The position numbers and the translations under genes were made by a program. The notes under the pieces were generated by a model that made no database searches, had not been told where the DNA came from, and saw nothing but the letters and a program-made list of their open reading frames with translations. A stretch of 64,000 bases of DNA from positions 5,829,001-5,893,000 of the forward strand of contig NC_089230.1 of NCBI RefSeq assembly GCF_963924675.1, given 5' to 3'. This DNA comes from Phocoena phocoena (Eukaryota > Chordata > Mammalia > Artiodactyla > Phocoenidae). Each line of letters opens with the position of its first letter. The stretch's first letter is position 1. Shown here one piece after another: positions 12,050-23,791 of this stretch.

Positions 12050-12919
12050 AAGACCTTGGGATGATCTGGCTATCCCTTCATAGTAGCTTTCTAATGCTCT
12101 GAGAGAGTTTGGCTTTCTTACTGCAAAGGAATTTTGGACACCATGTATTGCTAGAGTATTGGTTTTTCTCTTCACATGTAATATCCCCAAAGCCTAAAAC
12201 AAGATGTTTATCTTTTTGATAGACAAGCAATTAACTTTTGGAGGGAATTTAAAGGCAGTAAAGCACATCTGTTAGGACATTGGAAATAAATAGGAATTTC
12301 TGACAGGCAAACATTATAGCCTTGCATTTGTTATGTTGTAGCTAAAGCTATGTCAGCATTTTTATTATAAACCTGGGGATTATCAGTCTGCATTAAAACT
12401 CTTTTTGGACTGAGGCTTATTTAGATTCAGAGCTTACTCATGAAGAACCTTTGCTTTCCTGCAGAAAGGAAAGTAGATTTGCTTCTGCTTAACTCTCTAA
12501 GAGAGAGATGTGTCTGGGCTGACCATATAATTATATAAATATTAAAAATATTTGATTTATTACAAGCTAACTCATTGATTATTAAAGTACATTATTTGAA
12601 GTAAAGCAATGTGGAAACCGGTTTGGCAGCATAGTAACTGAGTACGGCTGAAAATAATTGTTTTTGATGAAGTAGTACTGTAGTGGGTTTTTGGCAGTTG
12701 TCAGATAACTCACCATTATCTGTGCCTTTGTAAGATTGAATACACACTTCATAAGATCCTCTCCTTAAGATGTTGAAATTTGAGTGGCTGGTGATTTTCT
12801 GTCATCCCTATCCTAAAATGTACTCCACACAGTTTAAAAAATGATTTCAGTTTTAGAAAGAAAAAGGAATAGAACAGTATTTTATTTTTATTCACATTTA
12901 AACATGAAGACACTGAAGA
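12050..12919. other. unique DNA, no gene recognised
   Basis: No repeat family or supported coding region is seen. An 84-codon minus-strand frame (12749-13003) runs into the following MIR and has no protein signature. Confidence 0.45.
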
Positions 12920-13165
12920 AAGTATAATGTTTAACATTAAGAGCATGGGTTTAAACCCTGGGTCTACCACTTTGCAGTGGGTGTCCTGAGAAAATGCCTC
13001 CAAGTGTCCGTGCCTCAGATTTTTCGTGTGTAATAAATACTGACAATGATTGTGCCTGTGTCATTGGGCTTGTTTGAGGTTTAAATGCACTAATCCATAG
13101 AGAGCCTTCAGGATGGTGCCTGGACATATTAAGTGCTCAATAAGTTTTAGGTTGTATTATTACTT
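12920..13165 (+). mobile_element. MIR SINE
   Basis: Nearly the whole MIR order is present: AGAGCATGGGTTTAAACCCT near 12940, CTACCACTTTGCAGTGGGTG, a 'GTGCCTCAGATTTTT' segment, GGTGCCTGGACATATTAAGT near 13115, then CTCAATAAG. Confidence 0.75.
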
Positions 13166-13852
13166 TTTTGTTATTAATAGTTTTATATTTCATCATAGGG
13201 TCATAAAACCAAAAATTCATTTTTACATTAAAAATCTAACATATAATGCCATTACATTAAAAATTTAAATAAAATCATCCAAAGGTTCTAGGTAGGTCTC
13301 TCCCATATACTATTTTCTTGTCATTGTTGTTGCTTAATAATGCAATTGTGACTTGATCATTGCAACTTAATTACAGAAAAAAAAAAAAGTGTAGCTCTTA
13401 TGGAATAAACTCTTGGTCTTTAAGTGTGAGAATTCTGTCTTCTTAGGAGATTCATTTAAAAGTCTTATTCCTGCTGATGTTGCTGACTTTAAAAAAGCAT
13501 TCCTCTATTATGTTGTGAAGTATAGCAAAGGAAAATGCTGTTACATAATGTATATGTCAAGGTATATCAAAATAGTGGTATATTATGTAAGGCTTTCTCC
13601 TGCTTCAATTCAGAGGAATGGGAATTTTCTGCTATATAAATAAATTGACTGATAGCAGGAAAAAAACATATCTTGGCTCAGTTATGCTTGGCTACACACC
13701 ATCTCACCTGTATACTATAAAAATGGTGCAGTTACACTTTAAAAACTATGTAGTAAGTATATTACAGGAGGGGGGAAATATAAATGTATAGGGTATCATG
13801 GAACAATTATATACGCATCACTGGGCTGTAGTGTGCCTTTTATTCTTTTTAT
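13166..13852. other. unique AT-rich DNA
   Basis: No family is recognised. A 76-codon open frame at 13413-13643 has no recognisable features. This is the 5' flank of the large L1 insertion. Confidence 0.45.
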
Positions 13853-13866
13853 AAATAGTATATGTG

Positions 13867-14760
13867 GGTTCAAGATGGCGGAATAGAAGGACATGTGTTC
13901 ACTCCGTCTTGTGAGAGCCCCAGAATCACAACTAGCTGCTGAACAGTCATCAACAGGAAGACACTAGAACTCACCAAATAAGATACCCCACAGCCAAAGA
14001 CAAAGGAGAAGCCACAATGAGATGGTAGGAGGGGCTCAATCACAATATTATCACAATAAAATCAAATCCCATAACTGCTGGGTGGGTGACTCACAAACTG
14101 GAGAACAATTATACCACAGAAGTCCGCCAACTGGAGTGTAGGTTCTGAGCTCCATGTCAGGATTCCCAATCTGAGGGTCTGGCAACTGGAGGAGGAATTC
14201 CCAGAGAATCCGACTTCAAAGGCTAGCAGGATTTGATTACAGGACTTCGACAGGACTGGGGGAAACAGAGACTCCACTCTTGGAGGGCACACATAAAGTA
14301 GTGTGTGCGTAAGGACCCAGGGGGAAGGAGTAGTGACCCCATAGGAGACTGAACCAGACCTACCTGCTAGTGTTGGAGGGTCTCCTGCAGAGGTGGGGGA
14401 CGGCTGTGGCTCACCGCAAGGATAAGGACACTGGCAGCAGAAGTTCTGGGAAGTACCCTTTGGCATGAGCCGTCCTGGAGTGTGCCGTTAACCCTACCAC
14501 AGAGCCTGTAGGGTCCAGTTCTGGATTGCCTCAGGCCAAACAACCAACAGGGAGGAAACTCAGCCCCACCCATCAGCAGACAAGTGGATTAAAGTTTTAC
14601 TGAGCTCTGCCCACCAGGGGAACACCCAGCTCTACCCACCACCAGTCCCTCCCATCAGGAAGCATGCACAAGCCTCTTAGATAGCCTCATCCACCAGAGG
14701 GCAGACAGACAATCCTGCAGCCTGTTGAAGGAAAACCACATTCACAGAAAGATAGACAAG
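13867..14760 (+). promoter_or_regulatory. L1 5' UTR / internal promoter region
   Basis: About 890 bp precede ORF1. CAAGATGGCGG at 13871-13881 matches a YY1 binding site and sits where L1 promoters have one to position transcription from the first base. No TATA box is expected or seen. The minus-strand frames at 14062-14573 are shadows of this UTR, although L1 5' UTRs can also drive antisense transcription. Activity today is unknown. Confidence 0.7.
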
Positions 14761-15687
14761 ATGAAAAGGCAGAGGGCTACGTACCAGTTGAAAGAACAAG
14801 ATAAAACCCCAGAAAAACAATTAAATGAAGTGGAGATAGGCAACCCTCCAGAAAAAGAATTCTGAATAATGATAGTAAAGATGATCCAGGACCTTGGAAA
14901 AAGCATGGAGGCAAAGATCCAGAAGATACAAGAAATGTTTAACAAAGACCTAGAAGAAGTAAAGAACAAACACCTAGGAGAATTAAAGAACAAACAAACA
15001 GAGATGAACAATACAATAACTGAAATGAAAAATACACTAGAAGTAATCAATAGCAAAATAATTGAGGCAAAAAAATGGATATGTGACCTGGAAGACAGAA
15101 TGGTGGAATTCACTGCTGCAGAACAGAAGAAAGAAAAAAGAATGAAAAGAAATGAACATAGCCTGAGAGACCTCTGGGACAACAGTAAACGCACCAACAT
15201 TCACATTATAGGGGTCCCAGAAGGAGAAGAGAGAGAGAAAGGACCCGAGAAAATAATTTGAAGAGATCATAGTCGAAAACTTCCCTAATGTGGGAAAGGA
15301 AATAGCCACCCAAGTCCAGGAAGCGCAGAGAGTCCCATACAGGATAAACCCAAGGAGAAACATGCCGAGACACATAGTAATCAAATTGACAAAAATTAAA
15401 GACAAAGAAAAATTATTAAAACCAACAAGGGAAAAACGACAAATAACATACAAGGGAACTCCCATAAGGTTAACAGCTGATTTCTCAGCAGAAACTCTAC
15501 AAGCCAGAAGTGGCATGATATATTTAGAGTGATGAAAGGGAAGAACTTACAACCAAGATTACCCTACCCGGCAAGGATGTCATTTAGATTCGACAGAGAA
15601 ATCAAAAGCCTTACAGACAAGCAACTGCTAAGAGAATTCAGCACCACCAAACCAGCTCTACAACAAATGCTAAAGGAACTTCTCTAA
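14761..15687 (+). pseudogene. L1 ORF1 (RNA-binding chaperone), broken
   Basis: The ATG at 14761 opens a frame starting MKRQRATYQLKEQDKT; the product would be about 309 residues, near the family's usual 300-340. An in-frame TGA at about 14863 cuts it after 34 codons. The frame reopens at 14869 with a long Glu/Lys/Asn-rich coiled coil (about 14900-15110), which in intact ORF1p drives trimer formation. It then enters the RNA-recognition domain (NIHIIGVPEGEEREK). A one-base insertion near 15257 shifts the frame. The C-terminal domain continues in the next frame (QEAQRVPYRINPRR, RQITYKGTPIRLTADFSAETLQ). A small deletion near 15512 shifts it again, and the expected end LQQMLKELL-stop is at 15687. 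Intact ORF1p coats L1 RNA in cytoplasmic particles; this copy cannot make it. Confidence 0.9.
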
Positions 15688-15745
15688 GTGGGAAACACAA
15701 GAGAAGGAAAAGACCTACAAAAACAAACGCAAAACAATTAAGAAA

Positions 15746-18285
15746 ATGGTAATAGGAACATACATATTGATAATTACATTAAATGTTAATGGATTAAATG
15801 CTCCAACCAAAAGACACAGGCTCGCTGAATGGGTACAAAAACAAGACCCATATATATGTTGTCTACAAGAGACCCACTTCAGACCTAGAGACACATACAG
15901 ACTGAAAGTGAGGGGATGGAAAAAGATATTCCATGCAAATGGAAATCAAAAGAAAGCTGGAGGAGCAATACTCATATCAGATAAAATAGACTTTAAAATA
16001 AAGAATGTTACAAGAGGCAAGGAAGGCACTACATAATGATCAAGGGATCAATCCAAGAAAAAGATATAACAATTATAAATATATATGCACCCAACATAGG
16101 AACACCTCAGTACATAAGGCAAATGCTAACAGCTACAAAAGAGGAAATAGTAACACAATAATAGTGGGGGACTTTAACAGCTCACACCAATGGACCAATC
16201 ATCCAGACAGAAAATTAATAAGGAGACACAAGCTTTAAATGACATAATAGAGCAGATAGATTTAATTGATATTTATAGGACATTCCATCCGAATACAGCA
16301 GATTACACTTTCTTCTCAAGTGCACATGGAACATCCTCCAGGATAGATCACATGTTGGGTGACAAATCAAGCCTCCGTAAATTTAAGAAAATTGAAATCA
16401 CATCAAGCATCTTTTCCAACCACAATGCTATGAGATTAGAAATAAATTACAGGGAAAATAATGTAAAAAACAGAAACACCTGCAGGGTAAACAATGCATT
16501 TGTAAATACCTAAGAGATCACTGAAGAAATCAAAGAGGAAATCAGATAATACCTAGAGACAGGTGACAACGAAAACATGATCTAAAACCTATGGGATGTG
16601 GCAAAAGCAGATCTAAGAGGGAAGTTTGTAGCAATACAAGCCTACCTCAAGAAACAAGAAACATCTCAAATAAACAATCTAACCTAACACCTAAAGGAAC
16701 TAGAGAAGATGAACAAACCCAACCCGAAGTTAGTAGAAGGAAAGAAATCATAAAGATCAGGGCAGAAATAATTGAAATGGAAACAAAGAAAACAGTAACA
16801 AAGATCAATAAAGCTAAAAGCTGGTTCTTTGAGAAGACAAACAAAAGTGATAAAGCTTTAGCCAGCCTCATCAGGAAAAAGAGGGAGAGGACTCAAATCA
16901 ATAAAATTAGAAATGAAAAAGGAGAAGTTACAATGGACACCGCAGAAATACAAAGCATCTTAAGAGACTACTACAAGGAACTCTATGCCAATGAAATGGA
17001 CAACCTGGAAGAAATGGACAAATTCTTAGAAACTACATCCTTCCAAAAGTGAACTAGGAAGAAATAGAAAATATGAACAGACCAATCACAAGTAATGAAT
17101 TTGAAACTGTGATTAAAAAGCTTCCTACAAAAAAAAGTCCAGGACCAGATGGCTTCACAGGTGAATTCTATCAAACATTTAGAGACGAGCTAACACCCAT
17201 CCTTCTCAAACTCTTCTAAAAAATTTCAGAGGAAGGAACACTCCCAAAGTCATTCTACAAGGCTACCATCACCCTGATACCAAAACCAGACAAAAATACT
17301 ACAAAAAAAGGAAATTTCAGGTCAATATCACTGATGAATATAGATGCAAAAATCCTCAACAAAATACTAAATACTAAACTCTTAGAGGAAAACATAGGAA
17401 GAACACTCTTTGACATAAATCACAGCAAGATCTTTTTTGACCCACCTCCTAGAGTAATGGAAATAAAAACAAAAATAAACAAATGGGACCTAATGAAACT
17501 CTAAAGCTTTTGCACAGGAAAGGAAACTATAAAGACAAAAGACAGCCCCCAGAATGGGAGAAAATATTTGCAAACGAATCAATGGACAAAGGATTAATCT
17601 CCAAAATATATAAACACCTCATGCAGCTCAATATTAAAGACTCAAACAACCCAATCAAAAAATGGTCAGAAGACCTAAATAGACATTTCTCCAACAAAGA
17701 CATCCAGATGGCCAAGAGGCACATGAACATCTGCTCACCATCACTAATTATTAGAGAAATGCAAATCAAAACTACAATGAGGTATCACCTACACTGGTTA
17801 GAATGGGCATCATCAGAAAATCTACAGACAACAAATGCTGGAGAGGGTATGGAGAAAAGGGAACCCTGTTGCACTGTAGGTGGGAATGTAAATTGATACA
17901 GCCACTATGGAGGACAGTATGGAGGTTCCTTAAGAAACTAAAAATAGAATTACCATGTGACCCAGAAATCTCACTCCTGGGCATATACCCAGAGAAAACC
18001 ATAATTCAAAAAAACATATGCACCCCAATGTTCATTGCAGTACTATTTACAATAGCCAGGTCATTGAAGCAACCTAAATGCCCATTGACTGATGAGTGGA
18101 TAAAGTTGTGGTACATATTTACAATGGAATATTATTCAGCCATATAAAGGAACGAAAGTGGGTCATTTGTAGCGACGTGGATGGACCTAGAGAGTGTCAT
18201 ACAGAGTGAAGTAAGTCAGAAAGAAAAAAAACAAATACCGTATATTAACACATATATGTGGAATCTAGAAAAATGGTACAGGCGA
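15746..18285 (+). pseudogene. L1 ORF2 (endonuclease-reverse transcriptase), broken and internally deleted
   Basis: The ATG at 15746 starts MVIGTYILIITLNVNGLNAP. The apurinic-type endonuclease domain is recognisable, with the NVNGLN asparagine, QETH glutamate and IVGDFN motifs. The histidine motif reads SNHN where active enzymes have SDHN, so one catalytic aspartate is lost. Frameshifts fall near 16025, 16156 and 16182. Stops include those near 16511, 17052 and 17217. The N-terminal RT part ([30 protein letters not shown]) ends near 17370 and jumps to sequence that normally lies about 1.1-1.4 kb downstream (LLEENIG, then INKWDLMKL). The active-site F/YADD box and thumb are therefore absent. 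The C-terminal cysteine-rich region remains ([17 protein letters not shown], about 17850-17910). The stated end assumes the family's usual stop near WYR; here that codon reads CGA. Confidence 0.9.
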
Positions 18286-18485
18286 ACAGGTTTGCAAGGC
18301 AGAAATAGAGACACAGATGTAGAGAAGATGCGTAGGGACACCAAGAGGGGAAAGCCAAGGGTGATGGGGGGGTTGGTGGTGGGATGAATTTGGGGATTGG
18401 GATTGACATATATATATATACTAATATGTATAAAATAGGTAACTAATAAGAACCTGCTGTATAAAAAATAAAATAAAAATTGAAA
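18286..18485 (+). terminator. L1 3' UTR, AATAAA signals and A-rich tail
   Basis: The short 3' UTR includes a G-rich tract (about 18340-18395), typical of L1 3' UTRs, then GAACCTGCTGTAT. An AATAAA polyadenylation signal is at 18467-18472 in an A-rich tail that abuts the target-site duplication. Confidence 0.75.
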
Positions 18486-18559
18486 AAATAGTATATGTGC
18501 TATATATTGAGGAAGTAGCAATGGTAGCAAGAGTGGTGGGGCAGAAGTTGGAAACATTG

Positions 18560-18910
18560 CTAAGTTCATTTATTCACCAAGTTTTGATTGAGTATTAGGA
18601 GCAAGGTGTCTTAGGTGCTGGAGTTATAAAAATAAGTAAGCAGTTTTCCTTGTCCTCAGTGGACCTACTGTCAGACAAATAAATAGTTATTTCACCATGT
18701 GCCAAGTACTATGGGAAAATCCACAGAGCAAGATCTTCACAAGGCAGTGGGGTCAGCGATGGCATCCAGAGAATGTGGGTAGATGGGTGTTAGATAACAG
18801 AAAGAAAGCCTATTCTACTGTCCCAGAAAGAAAGGCCAGGAGGACAAGTTTGCATGTAATAATATTTGTAGGTTTGATAGCAGTAAGTGGTGGTGTTCCT
18901 GGGTGATGGC
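18560..18910 (-). mobile_element. L2 fragment, antisense
   Basis: The plus strand shows the reversed L2 3' end: TTCATTTATTCACCAAGTTT near 18568, TTAGGTGCTGGAGTTATAAA near 18611 and a 'GACAAATAAATAG' segment near 18673. Downstream similarity fades. A 69-codon frame at 18697-18906 lies in it and is not supported as a gene. Confidence 0.55.
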
Positions 18911-19059
18911 TCTGGCTTTGAATGCACAGGTATAAAATCGCAGGGAGTAAAGTTTTATTTCCATACTAGCAATAACAAATAATGTGTAAAAAATAGAGCA
19001 ACCTCTTGTTGTTTAGGACCAACGAATGCTTACATTGGTTAAGGATGAATTTATACTCT

Positions 19060-19125
19060 GCTGATTTGGATCATAGGTATTCAATAAGTGCTTTCTGAAT
19101 GAATGAATGAGTGAATGCAGAGTGT
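19060..19125 (+). mobile_element. L2 3' end
   Basis: The terminal motif TTCAATAAGTGCTTTCTGAA followed by GAATGAATGAGTGAAT repeats is the usual L2 3' end. Confidence 0.6.
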
Positions 19126-21989
19126 TAAGAGTTTGTTAATTAATGAACAAACCAAACCTTTTCACTCAGATGCCCCCTGACTAGCTGGGCATTATATAGT
19201 TCATTCTTTTTCTCTCTTTTCTTTCCCATCTTGGTTTTAAATCGTATTTACCAGTTCCTCCAAACCAGATCTTATGCTAGCATATTTAGTAATTAATTCA
19301 GGGTGGCATGTAGGGAGATATTAGTTACTATCCTTTCTAGATAACATATGCAATGAAACATCTGCTTTAGGCTAATACAACTCTAACCCAAAGAAGGATT
19401 TCTGAGGAGATCTCTGACCTTGGCTGGGGTTGGGTGTGTATTCCTCAGATACCTTCCATGTTCTCACCGGTGTCTGCATTTATGTGTGCCTGCCAGGGAT
19501 GTTCATAGTTAAATCTATTTGGGCCTAAAACAAATCCTAATGGAAATTGGATTTAATGGAAATTGAATAAACCAAATTTTGGAAGGTGGCCTGAACTACA
19601 TAACAGTATGGAAACTGAAATTCTTGGAATGTTAAGTGTACCAGTGTAAGATTAAAATATTATGTGGCGACTGTAACTTGTCAAGCCAGAGTAGCACTAG
19701 TAAACGTTCTCAAAATAAATATATTTAAAAGGTACAGATGATTCATTAAAATTGCTATTTTAAATTTAGGTTATATAACTTTTGAAGGCATATTTTGGTT
19801 GGAGAATTTATTTTATGTGAGCTGACAAAGCTCAGTGAACTTGGAGAGAAAATTATACTATTGTTACTTGAAGTACATGCTAATATTTTGCAAGAAGCAC
19901 ACTTATTGTTGTTTTTAATCATCTCATTAAGACATAATGATCTTTTTCCAGCTGAGGTGTCTAATTACTGCCACATCCAATAGTCTGTTACTTGGTGAGA
20001 ATAAAGTAAATACCCACCATGGACATATCTTGACTATATTCTCATTGCATAGAAATGGAGTAGACACAGAGTAATTGTTAATTACATTTGTGGAGCATTA
20101 CCTATAATCTTTACTGAGCTTATTTACTTTTCTTTTTGTACAAACAAGAGCAAAACTATCTGAAACATCTATGTGGCTCTTTTTTTTTGAGAGGTATCTC
20201 TTAGTTTTTTGAATACAGGCTTGAGATTTCATCACAGTTCACAAACGTAAAATAGATGAATTGTCTTTGTAGATTCAAAACTTGACATTCAAAGCTCAGA
20301 CACATGTCTTCTTCTCCCAATAAAGTTTAGTGTCTAACCTTCCCTCATGAGCATTCATTTGATGTAGACAAGATTTCCTCTTCTGCTATTAATCCAGAGG
20401 TCATCCTTAAAAATATTCTTATGTTTAAAAATTTATGTACATATTTGGCATTTATGTATTTGATGTGTAAATACAAATTTAAAGGCATAATTTAAATACA
20501 TTCATGGTTCTAGAGATTTTAAAAGTTTTTGCACACATATATTAAAGTATATATAAATTAACATATTTGATATAAACCATTTTACAAGGGCCATTAAAAT
20601 AGTTTTAAAAGAGAAACTAAAATGGTTTGTAAAGCATAAAATGTGGCCCTTGGCCTGATTTTGCACTTAGGGGCTATGACAGCAAGCTTCCTCTATCAGG
20701 AATTGCAGTCACTATTTCACTTTTGTCATCACAGTAACACACGTTTAGGATTTCTCAGTACACTTGGAAATAAATGCAAGAGCTATTTCTGTGTCGATCC
20801 TGGTCAGTCTTCTTTCCACCTTCCTGAGTGATATGTTTCCATGACTTACCACTTTCATCCATGCCATCGCCACCATCATCTCATTAGTCTCCATTAAGGT
20901 AAGAGACATTCAGGTGACTCACTCTGAAATTGTCAGGCTATTTAATTACAAAATTCAGATATATCTTACCTGTTTAGGGGGTGTTAACTGTGATTAGAAT
21001 GTTACTATAGGAGAAGATGAAGAAGTATTATTGCCAGGCTCTTTTGACACCCACATATACTATAGATATATGTTGAAGTGCAAAAAGTATTTTACCTAAT
21101 ATACAACATGAATTTTTGAATAAATTGTATTTTTATTTTTTACTATTCCTGCCACTGCTGAACCCAAGGGCATCATTCTCTTTGTTTATATTATCTGTAT
21201 TCTTCCCTGAACCTTCTTAATAATTACTATCTGTTCTTTTAAGATCTTGACCTTTCTGTTCGTGACTCTTCAACAGAACATGCTAAATAATGCACAGTGA
21301 TTTTTTTTCTCAGATAATGACCGTAATAGTTAGCTGGCTTTTTTAGTTCTGTCACATCTAGCATTTCTTTAATCAAATCCCTCATACTTGGTCATCTTAC
21401 ATTTTGACCTCTAAGCCATTTTCTCCAGCTATCCTTGTGTACAATGACACATCTTCTCAGGAAGGATGACATTTGTTCCTTTTTTTCTTAGGGGAGTTCT
21501 CTTTATGTATATTTAAAAGCTCAAGCGTTGTAATTGCTTGTGAAGAGATAGAAGCAGTTGTTGCAGGAATCAGTTATTATCAAGATTCAGTGATAATCTT
21601 CAATAAACAGCCACAAGAGTTTTGCAGGGCTGTTTATACTTGACAGGCCATTTTACTGATAAACTTCTGCACCTGTGTCTGGCTGTGAGTGAGTCTGTGA
21701 GTCTGAAACATAGCAAAGGCGATTTTCCAGAATTATTATAAAAAATCTAGTTTATCAACAAGATAATTCAAACTGAATGTAATACAAGATTGAAATCGAT
21801 ATCATTGAGTCATTCAAATTCCCTTAAATTAATAATTGAGTCTTAGCCTCTCTTCCCTGAAAGGCAGATTTACTTTATTTGGTTGGATAAATCTACAGTT
21901 ATTTATTCTTTCTCTCTCTTTCTCAGTATCTCTCAATATCTCTCTTTTAATTTAATGCCAATGCTTTTAAGTGCAAGAAATGTCTGGTC
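19126..21989. other. unique AT-rich DNA, no gene recognised
   Basis: No repeat family is recognised in about 2.8 kb. Open frames at 19795-19983 and 20643-20831 are short and featureless. A 54-codon minus-strand frame at 20745-20909 contains a GTAAGT donor-like site (see findings) but is not good enough to call. Confidence 0.4.
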
Positions 21990-22165
21990 ATCATGGTTGG
22001 ACCTTGACTTTGGAGACTGATATTCCTGAGCTTTACTCCTAACCCTACAAAATGTCAGATTTTAGGTGAGCTAGTTTATATTTCCAAATGGCATTTTCTT
22101 AGTCTATAAAATGGAAATAATAGTAATAGTGCCTCCCTCATAGGCTGGATGCCAGGATTAAATGA
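21990..22165 (+). mobile_element. MIR SINE
   Basis: MIR order is visible: CTTTGGAGACTGATATTCCT, then 'GTGAGCTAGTTTATATTTCC', TCTATAAAATGGAAATAATA near 22104, and CTCATAGGCTGGATGCCAGG near 22137. Confidence 0.65.
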
Positions 22166-22373
22166 TAAGTCCTCTTAGTATTCATCTTAGCCTCTTTAAC
22201 CTATATTTTGATAGTAACAAACTTTCAGGGTTAGAAGGAACCTTAAACATTTTACTTTCAGGGGATTATAGGTCAGTGGGGAGAGACTATATGCGAAACT
22301 ACAATTTAATTATCCAGTGGTATAAAAGCGTCCAAGCAGCCTAGACGCTGGCCTACCTAGCGCCAGGAACAGG

Positions 22374-22580
22374 TGCACATAGGTTCAATGAGAAAAGTAT
22401 GCAATTAGAATAAAGTTTTAATAATACCATATGCATACTATATTTACAAAGGGTAGATGTAAAGTTAGTATAGAGTATAATCATAATTAACTTTGTATTC
22501 CGCTAAGAAACAGATTTTTTTAATAAATCAAAAAACTTATTGTAAAAAGTAGGCCTCATTTGGAGAAATGATGGTAAATC
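22374..22580 (+). repeat. left arm of a 207-bp inverted repeat
   Basis: This segment is the reverse complement of 23792-24000. From about 22377 to 22527 (about 150 bp) the arms are identical. The remainder, nearest the spacer, has about four substitutions, a 1-base T-run indel and a 2-base indel, so overall identity is about 97%. It has no open frame or recognised repeat signature. An 11-bp tandem duplication (CTTATTTGTAT twice, 22580-22601) lies at the inner edge of this arm only. Confidence 0.95.
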
Positions 22581-23791
22581 TTATTTGTATCTTATTTGTA
22601 TCTCCAAGAGTTCCCTTCCCCCACCCTTCCCAGTGAGCACCAAGAAGCTCTCACTAATGATCCTGCAAGAGCTTACACTAATGATCCATATTCTTCCATT
22701 TAGGGAGCATTTAGAAACACTGGCGCCTTGAATCAAACTGAGCATCATCACCTGAGGGTAGGAATCCGGGGCTGTGCTGTGCGTCTCTGCCTCTGGGATT
22801 CCCATGCCCTAGGAAGCTGCTCTCCCCATTGTCAACACATCTAAACCTGCATCTGGCTTGGTCCTTCCAGGAGAGGAACTTTGGCAGACATTCTATCCTA
22901 GGAGGGCTCTAAATAGCACAATGGTCTTCTTTTAACTGAGTTAAAATTTGTTTTCCTGTGACTTCCAAACTCTGGTCCTGGTTCTACTCTGGAGGCCAAA
23001 CAGAATAATTTGTGTCCTCTATATACATTCTTTCAAATATTTGAACATTTTCAATCTTGTCTTCCTTTTTTCTGCACGTTTATGTACATTAATTTGTTCA
23101 TTTGTACAACAGACATTTACTCTGCACCTACTGTGTACTAGGTGTTGGTGACAAAACTAAGGTGCAGTCAGCCCCTGACCTTGGGAAACTTTGCCTCAAT
23201 GGGCCATATTCCTCATGTGACATGACTTTAACACTCCATCATTAACCTGGCTGTTTTTCTCTAAAAACTTTCAGTTCACGTGTCCTTCTTGAAATGCAGC
23301 ACCCTAGAACCTGAGGTGTGCTGTGATAGCACAGGGCAGGTTGTCTGCTCATTTATTCTGCGTTTTATACAGTCACTACACACCTAAGATAACATTTACT
23401 CTTTTGATGGTCGTACGCTGTGGATTTATGTGAAAGCTGTTGTCAGTTAATACCTAATCTCCTTACTTCCCAGACTTGTAAAATTGTTTTTTGAAACTCA
23501 AGCACAGTTATTTCTATTAAATTTCATCTTGATAATATCAGCACATTGTACCAAACTCTGAATTTTGTATCCTTATTCTTTTATCCAAATATTTGAAAAA
23601 CAATAACATGCTTTGATTTGTCATTGATACACATTGAAGAGAACAGGGCTACGCACACCCTGTAGCAAAAGCAGAGCCTTTGCTTAGTATTTCTTTCTTT
23701 ATTAATCCTATATACAGTACTGGTGGTCTTTAAATAATATTTATTTACTTAAGCAATCTTATAGTGCTTTTGCCGATACATATTATAAAAG
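22581..23791. other. 1.2-kb spacer of the inverted repeat
   Basis: The spacer is mostly unique. It holds an L2-like segment at about 23085-23195 and short open frames (22581-22805 minus, 22948-23151 plus) with no recognisable protein. I found no transposase, integrase or RT motif that would make the whole structure a mobile element. Confidence 0.6.
23085..23195 (-). mobile_element. L2 3'-end fragment, antisense
   Basis: TTTACTCTGCACCTACTGTG followed by TACTAGGTGTTGGTGACAAA is the reversed L2 3' end ('tttattgagcacctactatg...'). Confidence 0.5.

Larger units (their letters stand above)
13853..18499 (+). mobile_element. L1 retrotransposon, both ends intact, internally deleted
   Basis: The element is bounded by a perfect 14-bp target-site duplication, AAATAGTATATGTG, at 13853-13866 and 18486-18499. 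It begins GGTTCAAGATGGCGG, as full-length L1s do, and carries a 5' UTR (to 14760), ORF1 (14761-15687), a 58-nt inter-ORF spacer, ORF2 (from 15746), a short 3' UTR and an A-rich tail. It is about 4.6 kb where an intact L1 is about 6 kb, because about 1.1-1.4 kb of ORF2 is missing near 17370. The rest is close to the cetartiodactyl L1 consensus from memory, with small indels and stops. It looks moderately old and cannot move itself. Confidence 0.93.

Noticed and set aside
14062..15516. Minus-strand frames of 134-159 codons over the large L1
   Set aside because: They are shadows of the L1 5' UTR and ORF1 on the opposite strand; composition (F/S/I-rich) is the reverse of the Lys/Glu-rich ORF1.
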